From contig JBCBCN010000006.1 of the NCBI GenBank assembly GCA_038530555.1, positions 124,001-188,000 on the forward strand: 64,000 nt of DNA. Direction: 5' to 3'. Source of the DNA: HKCCE3408 sp038530555 (lineage in GTDB: Bacteria > Pseudomonadota > Alphaproteobacteria > Rhodobacterales > Rhodobacteraceae). A program made the position numbers and the translations under genes. The notes below the pieces were generated by a model, which saw only the letters and a list, made by a program, of their open reading frames with translations, did no database searches and had not been told where the DNA came from. Positions 8,218 to 17,168 of the stretch are shown piece after piece (position 1 is the stretch's first letter; every line of letters begins with the position of its first letter).

Positions 8218-9390
8218 TCACCCCTGCGCGAGGCTCAAATGCCCCCCGGGCAGTCGCTCGATCCGCCCATCGATTTCCAGTTCGGCGAGCACCGGCGCAA
8301 CCTGCGCGGCCGGGGTCGCCAGATCGCGGATCAGTTGGTCCTCAGGCAGAGGGGCCACGCCCATCTTGGCCAAGATGGCCGCTCTAAGTTCCGCCTGATC
8401 GGGCGCTGCGGGCGCGACTGCGAGGCCCGGGATCTCGGCCTGCAAAGTGTCCGCCTCCGCGTCGTCCTCGCCTTCTTGATCGGGTGCCAAAAGCTCGAGC
8501 ACATCGTCCGCTGACCTGACTAAGGCCGCGCCATCTCGCAATAGCAGGTTGCAGCCCGAGGCGCGGCTGTCGAGCGGGTGGCCGGGTACCGCCATGACAT
8601 CGCGGCCGAGGTCAAGGGCCAGGCGCGCGGTGATCAGTGTGCCGGATTTTGCGGCGGCCTCGACCACGATGACCGCCTCGCTTAGGCCCGCCACGATGCG
8701 GTTGCGGCGCGGGAAATGCCGCGCTTGCGCGACCAGACCGAAGGGTTGCTCACTCAGGCAAAGACCCCGCCGCGCGATGTCTTGGGCAAGCTCGGTATTC
8801 TCGGCCGGGTAGATCTGATCGAGCCCGCCCGCCTGCACCGCGATTGTTCCGGTCTCAAGCGAAGCTTTATGCGCCAAGGTGTCGATGCCGCGGGCAAGCC
8901 CTGAGACGACGACCAGACCCGCCTCACCCAAGCCCGTCGTAAGGCGCCGGGTCATGCGCGCGCCCAGCGATGAGGCGTTTCGCGCGCCGACAATCGCAAT
9001 CCTACGTCGGGTCAGTAGGTCAGGATCACCCAGGGCCCAAAGAACCGGCGGCGCATCATTGGCCTGCGCCAGGTTTGTGGGATAGCGCGCGTCTCCTAGG
9101 CAGATCATCTCCGCCCCGGCGGCTTTGGCGGCCTTCATTTCAGCCAAGGCCTGGTTCTCATCGCAGGGGCGATAGCATGAGACACCGGCCTTTTCCGCCA
9201 CTCCCGGCAGAGCGGTCAGTGCGGCCTCGGCCGAGCCGTGTTCGGCGAGAAGGCGGCGATAGGTGCTTGGCCCGACGCGGTGTGATCGGATCAGGCGCAA
9301 CCGCGCCAGTCGATCCTGTCCCTTTTGCGAAGGTGGCGGCGTATAGGCCAGCGCCGCTTCCGCGAATCCAAAATCATCCTCATCAAACAT
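8218..9390 (-). CDS. dprA: DNA-processing protein A
   Basis: DprA/Smf binds incoming single-stranded DNA and loads RecA during natural transformation and uptake of gene-transfer-agent DNA. The Rossmann-like DprA core is clear: IAIVGARNASSLG, VVSGLARGIDTLAHKASL, IAVQAGGLDQIYPAEN, FPRRNRIVAGLSEAVIVVEA and KSGTLITARLALD. A C-terminal winged-helix-like segment follows. The ATG at 9390 is chosen over 9420 because a near-perfect CtrA box (9413-9427) would overlap the upstream codon but sits correctly ahead of 9390; neither codon has a strong ribosome-binding site. Confidence 0.93.
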   Translation of the reverse strand: MFDEDDFGFAEAALAYTPPPSQKGQDRLARLRLIRSHRVGPSTYRRLLAEHGSAEAALTALPGVAEKAGVSCYRPCDENQALAEMKAAKAAGAEMICLGDARYPTNLAQANDAPPVLWALGDPDLLTRRRIAIVGARNASSLGARMTRRLTTGLGEAGLVVVSGLARGIDTLAHKASLETGTIAVQAGGLDQIYPAENTELAQDIARRGLCLSEQPFGLVAQARHFPRRNRIVAGLSEAVIVVEAAAKSGTLITARLALDLGRDVMAVPGHPLDSRASGCNLLLRDGAALVRSADDVLELLAPDQEGEDDAEADTLQAEIPGLAVAPAAPDQAELRAAILAKMGVAPLPEDQLIRDLATPAAQVAPVLAELEIDGRIERLPGGHLSLAQG

Positions 9391-9412
9391 GCCGCAGATT
9401 TGCGAAAAGTGG

Positions 9413-9427
9413 TTAACCATCCGTTAC
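9413..9427. promoter_or_regulatory. CtrA-type box upstream of dprA
   Basis: TTAA-CCATCCG-TTAC matches the alphaproteobacterial CtrA consensus TTAA-N7-TTAA at seven of eight bases. It lies 23-37 nt upstream of the chosen dprA start. CtrA control of dprA and of recipient competence is established in Rhodobacter capsulatus, so the context supports function. The match itself is short. Confidence 0.5.
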
Positions 9428-9449
9428 CGCAGCGCTGCATGCGGCTGTG

Positions 9450-9947
9450 CTAGGCCTCGGTTGGCGTTTTCTCCAAGGCAAAGGCCTCAGGGACCAAGAA
9501 CCGGCAGGCCAGCCAAAGGATGACGGCATGCACAAGGACCAAAGGCGTCAACACTGCCATCGCGCCGACCGCAGCCGCCGTCGGCTCAAGCGCTTGGTAG
9601 GCCGCGCCGAACGCGACGGGCAGAACCAAACCGCCCAAAGCGGCCACGCCCGAACCGCCCCAGCCAAGCCGCATGGCCCAGCCCGTAGTGAGGAGCGCGA
9701 AGGGCAGCACATAGAAGCTCGCCAACGGAGACAGAAGCAGAAGTGAGCCAAGCGCGCCAAAAGGGGCGAGGGCGTTTTCGGCTGCGGCAATGAGATGAGA
9801 AAGACCTAAAAAGAGCCCAGTTAAGACCGCACCAATCAAGCCGGGCACGAGCCAAGCGATTACGAAAACACCCGCAAGCCGCCCGGGCGTAAAATGCCTG
9901 TGACCGTTGCGCGCGGTGCGCCAATAGGGGCGAAAAACCCCGCTCAC
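9450..9947 (-). CDS. Hypothetical integral membrane protein
   Basis: A 165-aa protein with about four transmembrane segments and no family I recognise. It begins at GTG 9947, whose last two bases overlap the tldD stop (GTGA), so translation is coupled to tldD. The mature sequence is rich in Gly, Ala and Leu with a short cytoplasmic lead (RPYWRTARNGHRHFTPGR). It occupies the position downstream of tldD that commonly carries a small membrane protein in relatives, but its role is unknown. Confidence 0.65.
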   Translation of the reverse strand: MSGVFRPYWRTARNGHRHFTPGRLAGVFVIAWLVPGLIGAVLTGLFLGLSHLIAAAENALAPFGALGSLLLLSPLASFYVLPFALLTTGWAMRLGWGGSGVAALGGLVLPVAFGAAYQALEPTAAAVGAMAVLTPLVLVHAVILWLACRFLVPEAFALEKTPTEA

Positions 9948-11368
9948 ACCGCCGAGCCGCCGATGGTCAGCCCGCCGATCAGCAAGCTGGGTTGCCCTAC
10001 ACCCACGGGCACCCATTGGCCGTTCTTGCCGCAATTGCCCATGCCAGGATCGAGCGCCATGTCATTGCCGATGGCGCGGATGCCTTTGAGCGCCGTCGCG
10101 CCATCGCCGATCAGCGTGGCGCCTTTGACCGGGGCGCCGACCTGGCCGTTTTTGACGCGGTAGGCCTCGGTGCAAGAAAAGACGAATTTGCCGTTGGTGA
10201 TATCGACCTGGCCGCCACCGAAACCCACAGCGTAGATCCCGTCTTTCAAATCGGCCAAGATATCTTCGGGCGTGGCATCGCCGCCCAACATGTAGGTGTT
10301 GGTCATCCGCGGCATCGGCGCATGGGCATAGCTCTGGCGACGGCCATTGCCGGTGGCCTCGACACCCATCAACCGCGCGTTTTGCCGGTCCTGCATGAAG
10401 CCCACCAGTACACCGTCTTCGATCAGCACATTTTTGGCCGAAGGTGTGCCCTCGTCATCCACACTGATCGAGCCGCGGCGGTCCGGGATCGTCCCATCAT
10501 CGAGCACAGTCACACCTTTGGAGGCGACCTGCTGGCCCATCAGCCCGGCGAAAACCGAGCTTTGCTTGCGGTTGAAATCGCCCTCCAGCCCGTGCCCAAC
10601 CGCCTCATGCAGGAGAATACCGGGCCAGCCGGGGCCAAGCACGATGTCCATCACACCCGCCGGCGCCGCCTCGGCCGCGAGATTGACCACCGCAATCCTC
10701 AGCGCCTCATCGGCTACGCCTTGCCAATGCTCGCGCGTGATCAGCCCGCCCAATTCGATGCGCCCACCCCCGCCGGCCGAGCCGCTTTCGCGCCGACCGT
10801 CCTGATCGACGATCACCGAGATGTTTAGCCGCGTCATCGGTCGGATATCGGCCACGCGCAGCCCATCGGGGCGCAGGATCTCGATCTCCTGCAGCGAGGC
10901 CGCCAGCGACGCGGTTACTTGCACGACACGCGGGTCAGCCGCGCGCAGGTAGGCGTCGATTTCCTGACAGGTCTCAAGCTTGACGCCAAAGGCCACGCCC
11001 GAGACCGGATCGGCATCCGTATAAAGCCGGTCATTCGTTCCGCGCGGTGCCGGAGCCAAAACGCCGCCGCCGTCGCCCACGGCCAGTCGCGCGGTTTCCG
11101 CCGCGCGTTTGAGCGCGCGCTCCGAGATCTCAGTGGCATGGGCATAGCCCACGACTGGGCCGTTTACCGCACGAATGCCAAAGCCTTCGGTCGCGTCATA
11201 GCTGGCGTTGCGCACTTGCCCGTCATCGAACACAATCACTTCGGAGCGCCGCCGCTCAAAGAAGAGCTCCCCATCCTCCGCGCCGCGCGTGGCGTCTTGC
11301 AGAGTGCGTAAGGCTGCGTCCTCGTCGAGCTGTGTCTCCAGCGGGCGAAAACGGGTCTCTTGGCTCAT
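9944..11368 (-). CDS. tldD: Metalloprotease TldD
   Basis: TldD is the zinc-binding half of the TldD/TldE protease, which trims unfolded or modified peptides and acts in microcin maturation and antitoxin turnover. At 474 aa it has the family length. The modified zinc motif HEAVGHGLEGD is present, followed by the conserved SVFAGLMGQQVAS and IEDGVLVGFMQDR segments. The ATG at 11368 has GGAG eight bases upstream; the frame extends ten residues further with no supporting signal. A partner tldE/pmbA is not in this window. Confidence 0.95.
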   Translation of the reverse strand: MSQETRFRPLETQLDEDAALRTLQDATRGAEDGELFFERRRSEVIVFDDGQVRNASYDATEGFGIRAVNGPVVGYAHATEISERALKRAAETARLAVGDGGGVLAPAPRGTNDRLYTDADPVSGVAFGVKLETCQEIDAYLRAADPRVVQVTASLAASLQEIEILRPDGLRVADIRPMTRLNISVIVDQDGRRESGSAGGGGRIELGGLITREHWQGVADEALRIAVVNLAAEAAPAGVMDIVLGPGWPGILLHEAVGHGLEGDFNRKQSSVFAGLMGQQVASKGVTVLDDGTIPDRRGSISVDDEGTPSAKNVLIEDGVLVGFMQDRQNARLMGVEATGNGRRQSYAHAPMPRMTNTYMLGGDATPEDILADLKDGIYAVGFGGGQVDITNGKFVFSCTEAYRVKNGQVGAPVKGATLIGDGATALKGIRAIGNDMALDPGMGNCGKNGQWVPVGVGQPSLLIGGLTIGGSAV

Positions 11369-11484
11369 GAATCGATCTCCTGCTCCGCGCGCTTGCATGC
11401 GGCTTTGTGGCGCCCGGGTGAGACATTATAGACCAATGCGCCCGCGCAGCTCTCGCTATATGTTGCGAGCAGCAAGGAACGCAA

Positions 11485-11513
11485 CGGGGTGGTCACGACC
11501 TCGTCCCACCCCG
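11485..11513 (+). promoter_or_regulatory. Hairpin in coxB leader
   Basis: CGGGGTGG (11485-11492) can pair with CCACCCCG (11506-11513), giving an 8-bp stem 16 nt upstream of the coxB start and just before its AAAGGA ribosome-binding site. It may shape leader-mRNA stability or translation. No T-run follows, so it is not a simple terminator. Confidence 0.4.
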
Positions 11514-11529
11514 CTCAAAGGACGACTGC

Positions 11530-12450
11530 ATGTTTGTAAGCAAAAAAAACCGACGCGTTTTGGGCGCCGGTGCCGCGCTTTTGACGGGTGTTTTCGCGCC
11601 GCTGGGCGCGTTCGCGCAGAGCTTTGTCGAAACCCTTGAAATCCGCGGCGCACCGACCCCCGGCGCGATGAACATGCAGGAGGGCGTCACCCGCCTGGCC
11701 CAGGATATCCGCGCGCTCGACACGTTCCTGATGATCTTAATGCTGATCGTCACCCTGTTCGTGACGGCTTTGCTTATTTGGACGATGGTCAAGCATAACG
11801 CTAAGGCCAACCCGAACCCGGCCAATTTCACGCATAACACCCGGATCGAGATTGCCTGGACGCTGGTGCCGCTGCTCATCCTGGTGGTGATTGGCGCCTT
11901 TTCGCTGCCGGTGCTCTTCCGCCAGCAAACGATCCCCGAGGCCGATGTGCTGATCAAGGTCACGGGATACCAATGGCATTGGGGCTATGAATACCCCGAA
12001 GAGGGGATCGAGTTCCTATCCTTCATGCTGGCCCAGGATGAGCTGCACGAGTTCGGCTATGGTCGCGACGAATACTTGCTGGCTACCGACACCGCCATAG
12101 TGATCCCGACTGGCCAAACCGTGGTGATGCAGCTGACTGCGGCTGATGTGATCCATTCCTGGACGATCCCGGCCTTTGGTGTGAAGCAGGACGCAGTGCC
12201 CGGTCGTTTGGCCGAGCTGTGGTTCGAGGTCAATCCGGGCGAGGAGGGCATCTATTTCGGCCAATGCTCCGAGCTTTGCGGCTCGGCCCACGCCTATATG
12301 CCGATCACGGTGATGGCCGTGACGCCTGAGGAGTATGAGACCTGGCTGGCCGGTGAAGCGCAGCAATTTGCCTCCAATGGCATGCGCGCGCCTGAATTCA
12401 CGCTGATCGCGGATGCAGAGGCTGCAATGCCCACGGCAGAGGCGCAGTAG
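11530..12450 (+). CDS. coxB: Cytochrome c oxidase subunit II
   Basis: Subunit II of the aa3-type oxidase, which takes electrons from cytochrome c at its CuA centre. It is 306 aa with a signal peptide (cleavage near AFAQ, residue 30) and two transmembrane helices (about 60-85 and 100-122). The aromatic electron-entry patch is YQWHWGYEYP. The CuA ligands are in IHSWTIPAF and QCSELCGSAHAYM, all present. AAAGGA precedes the ATG. Subunit I (coxA) is not in the window, as is usual in Rhodobacter relatives. Confidence 0.97.
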   Translation: MFVSKKNRRVLGAGAALLTGVFAPLGAFAQSFVETLEIRGAPTPGAMNMQEGVTRLAQDIRALDTFLMILMLIVTLFVTALLIWTMVKHNAKANPNPANFTHNTRIEIAWTLVPLLILVVIGAFSLPVLFRQQTIPEADVLIKVTGYQWHWGYEYPEEGIEFLSFMLAQDELHEFGYGRDEYLLATDTAIVIPTGQTVVMQLTAADVIHSWTIPAFGVKQDAVPGRLAELWFEVNPGEEGIYFGQCSELCGSAHAYMPITVMAVTPEEYETWLAGEAQQFASNGMRAPEFTLIADAEAAMPTAEAQ

Positions 12451-12454
12451 CGCG

Positions 12455-13417
12455 TTGGCGGATATCTCAACAAATACCGGCGCGCCGCTTGGCGCGTCCC
12501 ATGGGCCGGGTGATGCGGGTTTCGGCGATTTCGTGGAACTGCTGAAGCCGCGCGTCATGTCGCTTGTGGTGTTCACGGCTTTGGTCGGGTTGCTTGTGGC
12601 GCCGGTTGGCATCGATCCGATGATCGGTTTTGCCGGTATCCTCTTTGTGGCGCTGGGCGCAGGTGCGTCGGGCGCTCTAAATATGTGGTACGACGCCGAT
12701 ATTGACGCCTTGATGCAGCGTACGCGGGGCCGTCCGATCCCGTCAGGCCGCGTGACCCGCAGCGAGGCGTTGGGCTTTGGTCTGGCGCTGTCGGGGATTT
12801 CGGTCGCGATGCTGGGCCTGGCCACCAATTGGATCGCGGCGGGGCTCCTGGCCTTCACGATCTTCTTTTATGTGGCCGTCTACTCAGTCTGGCTGAAACG
12901 CGCGACGCCGCAAAACATCGTCATTGGGGGAGCCGCGGGCGCATTCCCTCCGATGATCGGCTGGGCGATCGCCACGGGCGGTGTGGCCTGGGAAAGCGTG
13001 CTCATGTTCGCGCTTATCTTCATCTGGACGCCCCCGCATTTCTGGGCGCTGGCTCTGTTTATGAAGAGCGACTACCACCTGGCCAAAGTGCCGATGTTGA
13101 CCGTGACCCATGGCCATGACGCGACCCGGCGGCAAATCCTGCTCTATTCCTTGGTCCTCGTGCCGGTCTCGCTTGGCCTGGCGCTGACATCCGTAGGCGG
13201 GCCGGCCTATTGGGTGACTGCGCTCGTCTTGAACGCGCTCTTTCTCCAGGGCGCCTATCGCATTTGGCGCCGCGACACCGAGATGGCCCTGGCCGACGAC
13301 TATTTGGTCGAGAAGCGGTTTTTTAAGTTCTCGCTAAGCTATCTCTTTTTGCTCTTCGGCGCGCTGCTGCTCGATCAGGCGCTTGCATCCTTTGGCCTGT
13401 GGAACGGGGGCGCCTGA
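12455..13417 (+). CDS. ctaB: Protohaem IX farnesyltransferase
   Basis: Membrane prenyltransferase converting haem b to haem o, the first step of haem a synthesis for the oxidase. It is 320 aa with nine predicted helices and the polyprenyl-diphosphate motif NMWYDADIDALMQRT-RGRPI. The most likely start is TTG 12455, four bases after the coxB stop, giving LADISTNTGAPLG as in relatives; the longer frame would overlap coxB. It lies in the oxidase assembly operon. Confidence 0.94.
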   Translation: MADISTNTGAPLGASHGPGDAGFGDFVELLKPRVMSLVVFTALVGLLVAPVGIDPMIGFAGILFVALGAGASGALNMWYDADIDALMQRTRGRPIPSGRVTRSEALGFGLALSGISVAMLGLATNWIAAGLLAFTIFFYVAVYSVWLKRATPQNIVIGGAAGAFPPMIGWAIATGGVAWESVLMFALIFIWTPPHFWALALFMKSDYHLAKVPMLTVTHGHDATRRQILLYSLVLVPVSLGLALTSVGGPAYWVTALVLNALFLQGAYRIWRRDTEMALADDYLVEKRFFKFSLSYLFLLFGALLLDQALASFGLWNGGA

Positions 13418-13420
13418 GCC

Positions 13421-13615
13421 ATGTCCATCACCCAAACGCACGAATTGCACCGCCGCCGCCAGGGCCGCAATCTGGGCGTGGCGCTTTGTCTGGTGGCCTT
13501 TATCGCGGTGGTTTTCGGCCTGACCGTGGCCAAGATCCGCCAAGGCGCGTCGATGGAGGCCTTCGATCACACGCCGCGCGTCTCGGTCACACCGCCCATT
13601 GAGGAGGGTCAATGA
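13421..13615 (+). CDS. Small membrane protein of the oxidase operon (CoxF-like)
   Basis: A 64-aa protein with one transmembrane helix (about residues 18-36) after a basic, Arg-rich start. A comparable small gene sits between ctaB and ctaG in many Rhodobacterales and Paracoccus oxidase clusters. Its role is not established; position suggests help in oxidase assembly. Its stop overlaps the ctaG start (ATGA). Confidence 0.75.
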   Translation: MSITQTHELHRRRQGRNLGVALCLVAFIAVVFGLTVAKIRQGASMEAFDHTPRVSVTPPIEEGQ

Positions 13616-14196
13616 CTGCGCAGTCAGACCAGGCAAAGGCGAATAGCAAAGTCGTCTGGCGTTGCGTGGCTGTCCTGGCCCTGATGACTGCGATGACCGT
13701 CGCGGCCGTCCCGCTCTATGATTGGTTCTGCCGGGTCACGGGCTATGGTGGGACAACGAATGTCGCCTCCGCGCCCAGCGGCGTCGTGCTCGAGGAAACG
13801 ATCACTATACGCTTCGATGCTTCGCGCGCGGCGGGGATGGAATGGGAGTTCAGGCCGGTCGAAACCTCGATGGAGATCCAGATCGGTATGACGGGTCTGG
13901 CCTTCTACGAAGCCTACAACCCAACCGACCGTCCCATCGCGGGCAGCGCTTCTTTCAACGTCACGCCCTTCGATGCAGGCGCGTATTTCTCCAAGATCCA
14001 GTGCTTTTGTTTCGAGGAACAGGTCCTCCAACCCGGTGAGCGGGTCATGATGCCGGTCAGCTTTTTCGTTGACCCCGAACTGACCGAGGACCCCGAAACC
14101 ATTGGCACGCCCGCCATCACACTCAGCTACACGTTTCACGAGATCGATCTGCCCGAGGACGATCAGCAAGCGGCGCTCAGCCGCGTCGCGGACTAA
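13612..14196 (+). CDS. ctaG: Cytochrome c oxidase assembly protein CtaG (Cox11)
   Basis: Copper chaperone that delivers Cu to the CuB site of oxidase subunit I. It has 194 aa with one N-terminal membrane anchor (about 17-37) and a periplasmic Ig-like domain. The copper-binding CFCFEEQ motif and the upstream FNVTPFDAGAYFSKIQ block are intact. It overlaps the small gene before it by 4 nt and precedes coxC, the standard order. Confidence 0.95.
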   Translation: MTAQSDQAKANSKVVWRCVAVLALMTAMTVAAVPLYDWFCRVTGYGGTTNVASAPSGVVLEETITIRFDASRAAGMEWEFRPVETSMEIQIGMTGLAFYEAYNPTDRPIAGSASFNVTPFDAGAYFSKIQCFCFEEQVLQPGERVMMPVSFFVDPELTEDPETIGTPAITLSYTFHEIDLPEDDQQAALSRVAD

Positions 14197-14223
14197 TCCG
14201 TCAGCGCTTCAGGGGTAACGACC

Positions 14224-15030
14224 ATGGCCCACGCCAAAAACCACGACTACCACATCATCCCGCCCTCCATTTACCCGTTGCTGGGCTCGATCGGGGCGTT
14301 TGTCATGCTCTCGGGCGCGGTTCTTTGGATGCACGGCTCAGGGCCTTGGATGTTCCTGATGGGGCTTGGTGCGGTCCTGTTCACGATGTTTGGTTGGTGG
14401 GCCGAAGTGGTGATCGAAAGCCACCAAGGCGATCACACGCCCGTCGTGCGGATCGGCCTCAAATACGGCTTCATCATGTTCATCATGTCTGAGGCGATGT
14501 TCTTCGTCGCCTGGTTCTGGGCCTTCTTTAAGCACGCCATTTTTCCGATGAGCGAGTATGAGGGCTCGACCTATGAAATCCCGGAATTTTACCAAATCGA
14601 CGTGTTTCACCTGCCGCTCATCAACACGGTCGTGCTGCTGCTATCGGGTTGCGCGGTGACCTGGGCGCACCACGCGCTGGTCCATGGTGAGCCGCGCAAA
14701 GACGTGGCCAATGGCCTGCTGATCGCGGTGCTGTTGGGGATCTTCTTCACCGGCCTGCAAGCCTTCGAGTATTATGAGCTTTTGGTCCACCACCACTGGA
14801 CCTTCGAAGGCGACCGCTTCTTCGGCACGTTCTTCCTAGCGACGGGCTTTCACGGTATGCACGTGGTGATCGGCACGATCTTTCTCGCCGTGTGCTATCT
14901 GCGCGTGATGAAAGGCCATTTCACATCTGAGAAGCATATCGGCTTCGAGGCCGCGGCGTGGTACTGGCACTTCGTCGATGTTGTCTGGCTGTTTCTCTTT
15001 GCAGCCGTTTATATCTGGGCATTGGCTTAA
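14224..15030 (+). CDS. coxC: Cytochrome c oxidase subunit III
   Basis: Seven-helix subunit III of the aa3 oxidase, 268 aa. Family blocks visible include FGWWAEVVIESHQGDHT, EAMFFVAWFWAFF, the HHALVHG segment, ATGFHGMHVVIGTIFL and the C-terminal WYWHFVDVVWLFLF. The gap to surf1 (72 nt) holds a CCGGCG/CGCCGG hairpin; the DUF983 gene often found here in relatives is instead at 30566-30970. Confidence 0.97.
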   Translation: MAHAKNHDYHIIPPSIYPLLGSIGAFVMLSGAVLWMHGSGPWMFLMGLGAVLFTMFGWWAEVVIESHQGDHTPVVRIGLKYGFIMFIMSEAMFFVAWFWAFFKHAIFPMSEYEGSTYEIPEFYQIDVFHLPLINTVVLLLSGCAVTWAHHALVHGEPRKDVANGLLIAVLLGIFFTGLQAFEYYELLVHHHWTFEGDRFFGTFFLATGFHGMHVVIGTIFLAVCYLRVMKGHFTSEKHIGFEAAAWYWHFVDVVWLFLFAAVYIWALA

Positions 15031-15102
15031 GGCGGGGGCCTGATCCTCCGGCGGCGCGGGTCGCCGGATCCACCATCATGGATGAATTAGGGGAGGGGCG
15101 GG

Positions 15103-15771
15103 ATGCTCCGGCGCTTGCTCGTTCCCATCAGTGTTGGCCTGCTTGGCTCTGCAATCCTTGTCTCGCTCGGTATCTGGCAGGTCCAGCGGCTCGCCTGGAA
15201 AGAGGCGCTTCTGGCCCAAATCGAAACCCAGATCGCGGCCCCGCCCGTGGCCCTTCCCATTGAGCCAGACGCTGAAGCCGACCGGTTTCTGCCAGTTGAG
15301 GCAGCAGGAGAAGTTCTTTCCGAGGCACCCATCCGCGTGCTCCACGCCCTGCCGCGCGGCGGGCCCGGCTACCGTGTAATCTCGGCCTTCGAGACAGATG
15401 GACGCCGCATCCTTCTCGACCGCGGCTTCGTGCCCAATGAGGGCGAAATCCCAAACGCAGGCGCTGTGACGGTGACCGGCAATCTGGACTGGCCCAACGA
15501 GGTCGGCAGTTCGACGCCGGAACCTGACCTGATGCGCGGGATCTGGTTTGGCCGCGATGTCGCCGCCATGGCCCAGACCCTGAACACTGAGCCCGTGCTC
15601 CTGGTCGCGCGTGAGATCCGCCCGGCCGATACTCTGCAACCCCTTCCCGTCGGCACCGAGGGCATCCCTAACGATCACCTGCAATATGCGGGTACCTGGT
15701 TTTCGCTGGCGATTGTCTGGTTGGGGATGACACTCTTGTTTGTCTGGCGTATCACGCGCCGGACCAATTGA
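15103..15771 (+). CDS. surf1: SURF1 family oxidase biogenesis protein
   Basis: A 222-aa protein with the SURF1 layout: N-terminal helix (about 7-25), periplasmic domain, C-terminal helix (about 194-212). The motifs GIWQVQRLAWKEALL, GPGYRVISAFE, ILLDRGFVPN and the C-terminal NDHLQYAGTWFSLAI are characteristic. SURF1 assists haem a insertion into oxidase subunit I. It ends just before thrC and closes the oxidase cluster. Confidence 0.93.
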   Translation: MLRRLLVPISVGLLGSAILVSLGIWQVQRLAWKEALLAQIETQIAAPPVALPIEPDAEADRFLPVEAAGEVLSEAPIRVLHALPRGGPGYRVISAFETDGRRILLDRGFVPNEGEIPNAGAVTVTGNLDWPNEVGSSTPEPDLMRGIWFGRDVAAMAQTLNTEPVLLVAREIRPADTLQPLPVGTEGIPNDHLQYAGTWFSLAIVWLGMTLLFVWRITRRTN

Positions 15772-15782
15772 GGGCTCAGACG

Positions 15783-17168
15783 ATGCGCTATGTCTCGACC
15801 CGGGGAAACGCCCCGGATCTGACTTTCGAAGAGGCGATGCTGACCGGGCTTGCGCGCGATGGTGGGCTCTATGTGCCGGCAGAGATCCCGACGCTCAGCT
15901 TCGAAGAGATCGCCGGGTTCGCGGGTCTGAGCTATGAGGATGTGGCCTTCCGCGTCATGCGCCCGTTTATCGGCGAGACCTTCACCGACGCGGAGTTCCA
16001 GGAGATTATCGCGCGCGCCTATCAGGGCTTCGGCCATGCCGCCCGCGCGCCGCTCAAACAGCTCCAAGACAACCACTACCTGCTTGAGCTTTTCCACGGG
16101 CCCACGCTCGCCTTCAAAGACTTCGCCATGCAGCTCATCGGCCAGATGTTTGAGGCGGTGCTAAAGCGCCGCGGGGACCGGGTGACGATTGTCGGCGCGA
16201 CGTCAGGGGACACTGGCTCGGCGGCGATGGAGGCCTTTCGCGGGCTCGATGCGGTGGAGGTATTCATCCTCTATCCCGATGGCCGGGTCTCGGACGTGCA
16301 GAGGCGCCAGATGACCACGGTGACCGAGGCCAACACCCATGCCATCGCGCTGGAGGGGGATTTCGACACCTGCCAGGCGCGGCTGAAGGATATGTTCAAC
16401 GATCACGACTTCCGCGACGGGGTGCGCCTGGCCGGGGTCAATTCGATAAACTGGGCCCGTGTCCTGGCGCAGGTCGTCTATTACTTCACCGCCGCTGTGA
16501 GCCTGGGCGCTCCGCACCGCGCCGTCTCGTTCTGCGTGCCGACGGGCAATTTTGGCGATATCTTCGCGGGCTACATCGCGCGCCGCATGGGCCTGCCGAT
16601 TGAGCGGCTGGTGGTTGCCACGAACCACAATGACATCCTCGATCGGGCGCTCAGGACGGGGCAATACGCGCCCAGCGGGGTGGCGCCCTCGATCAGCCCG
16701 TCCATGGACATCCAAGTCAGCTCCAACTTTGAGCGTGCGCTTTTCGACGCCTATGGCCGTGATGGCGCCGCTGTGCGTCAGCTCATGGCAGAACTCGGTC
16801 AGGGTGGATTTGAGATCAGCCAGGGCGCGCTGGAAGCCTTGCGGGAGACCTTCGCCTCGGGCCGCGCGGATGAAAGCCAGACAAGCGCGACGATCACTCG
16901 GTCATTGGCCGAGTTCAACGAACTTCTCTGCCCGCATTCGGCTGTTGGCGTGCATGTCGCGCAAGACCATCTGGGCACCACGCCCATGGTCACTCTGGCC
17001 ACCGCCCATCCTGCCAAGTTCCCCGCGGCGGTCGAGGCCGCAACGGCTGTGCATCCTGCCCTTCCGCCGCGTATGGGCGATTTGTTTGAGCGCGCCGAAC
17101 GCTTCAAGCGGATGCCCGACGATTTGGCCCAACTCCAAGAGTTGATCCGCGACGAGGTCATGGCATGA
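15783..17168 (+). CDS. thrC: Threonine synthase
   Basis: PLP enzyme converting O-phosphohomoserine to threonine. It has 461 aa, the proteobacterial long form. It begins MRYVSTRGNAPD; the PLP lysine is in TLAFKDFAMQ, and the phosphate-binding GATSGDTGSAA loop is present. The start at 15783 gives the family N-terminus. The stop overlaps the peptidase start (ATGA), so the two genes are translationally coupled, a common arrangement in Rhodobacteraceae. Confidence 0.96.
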   Translation: MRYVSTRGNAPDLTFEEAMLTGLARDGGLYVPAEIPTLSFEEIAGFAGLSYEDVAFRVMRPFIGETFTDAEFQEIIARAYQGFGHAARAPLKQLQDNHYLLELFHGPTLAFKDFAMQLIGQMFEAVLKRRGDRVTIVGATSGDTGSAAMEAFRGLDAVEVFILYPDGRVSDVQRRQMTTVTEANTHAIALEGDFDTCQARLKDMFNDHDFRDGVRLAGVNSINWARVLAQVVYYFTAAVSLGAPHRAVSFCVPTGNFGDIFAGYIARRMGLPIERLVVATNHNDILDRALRTGQYAPSGVAPSISPSMDIQVSSNFERALFDAYGRDGAAVRQLMAELGQGGFEISQGALEALRETFASGRADESQTSATITRSLAEFNELLCPHSAVGVHVAQDHLGTTPMVTLATAHPAKFPAAVEAATAVHPALPPRMGDLFERAERFKRMPDDLAQLQELIRDEVMA

